From JAVVFH01 sp032250585 (GTDB taxonomy: Bacteria > Pseudomonadota > Gammaproteobacteria > Xanthomonadales > SZUA-36), in contig JAVVFH010000208.1 in the NCBI GenBank assembly GCA_032250585.1, positions 1 through 6,308 on the forward strand: a stretch of 6,308 nucleotides of DNA, read 5' to 3'. The stretch's first letter is position 1. The number at the start of each line of letters is the position of its first letter. The translations under genes were made by a program, and so were the position numbers. Of this stretch, positions 6,184-6,308 are shown piece after piece. A model generated the notes under the pieces. That model was not told the origin of the DNA, searched no databases, and saw only the letters and a list, made by a program, of their open reading frames with translations.

Positions 6184-6308
6184 ATGACCGAGGGTACTAA
6201 GGTGAACACCGAGATTTCCAAAATCGAAAGCAAGAGCGAGAGCGAAACGACGGAAGACGCCGGGCAAACAGGCAAGCCGCGGCGCGGCGGCGCAGCGCTG
6301 GCGGTGCT
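6184..6308 (+). CDS. hemX: HemX-type membrane protein, N-terminal fragment (3' end outside window)
   Basis: An open frame follows hemD and runs off the window edge; about 41 codons are visible from the ATG at 6184. The visible part is hydrophilic and rich in Glu, Ser, Thr and Lys (EISKIESKSESETTEDAGQT), followed by basic GKPRRGG and then a hydrophobic AALAV that looks like the beginning of a membrane segment. A charged cytoplasmic N-terminus followed by one membrane helix is the layout of HemX (PF04375), which usually follows hemD in gammaproteobacteria. Some members were annotated as uroporphyrinogen-III methyltransferases, but the HemX family lacks that catalytic domain and its role is not well defined. 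The real start may be the GTG at 6202, which has a GAGGG site 7 bases upstream. The name rests mostly on position and composition because the diagnostic domain is not in view. Confidence 0.68.
   Translation, partial: MTEGTKVNTEISKIESKSESETTEDAGQTGKPRRGGAALAV
6190..6194 (+). promoter_or_regulatory. Ribosome binding site before a GTG start of the hemX-type gene
   Basis: GAGGG lies 7 bases before an in-frame GTG at 6202. The alternative ATG at 6184 has no Shine-Dalgarno sequence upstream. This points to GTG at 6202 as the real start. Confidence 0.45.

Overview
The window is a compact, GC-rich stretch of chromosome from a gammaproteobacterium. It joins two neighbourhoods that lie close together in Pseudomonas-type genomes: the lptM–dapF–DUF484 cluster and the algZ–algR–hemC–hemD–hemX cluster. 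The gene content and the AlgZ/AlgR-type pair next to hemC suggest a GC-rich gammaproteobacterium outside the Enterobacterales. The genus cannot be fixed from this sequence alone.

Left part (1–1925, minus strand, read right to left): a short LptM-type lipoprotein gene, a class I SAM-dependent methyltransferase, dapF (diaminopimelate epimerase) and the first 88 codons of a DUF484 gene whose 3' end lies beyond base 1. The genes overlap or nearly touch and look like one transcript. In Pseudomonas-like genomes lysA usually sits between lptM and dapF; here an uncharacterised methyltransferase occupies that slot.

Right part (2003–6308, plus strand): an Abhydrolase_2-family carboxylesterase, a LytS/AlgZ-type sensor histidine kinase with four predicted membrane segments, an AlgR-type LytTR response regulator, hemC, hemD, and the start of a hemX-type gene cut by the window edge. 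The esterase, kinase, regulator, hemC and hemD genes are 5 bp apart or overlap by 4 to 20 bp, which suggests one operon with translational coupling. HemC and HemD perform consecutive steps of tetrapyrrole synthesis (porphobilinogen to hydroxymethylbilane to uroporphyrinogen III). HemX is the membrane protein usually encoded next to them.

The two transcription units diverge from about 1926–2002, which holds overlapping promoter-like -10 elements on opposite strands. There is no gene-free stretch over 300 bases. I saw no tRNA, rRNA, CRISPR array, insertion sequence or convincing intrinsic terminator. This is largely housekeeping DNA. The points worth a second look are the methyltransferase in the lysA slot, the possibly leaderless esterase mRNA, an eight-G run inside the kinase gene, and the linkage of a two-component system to haem synthesis.
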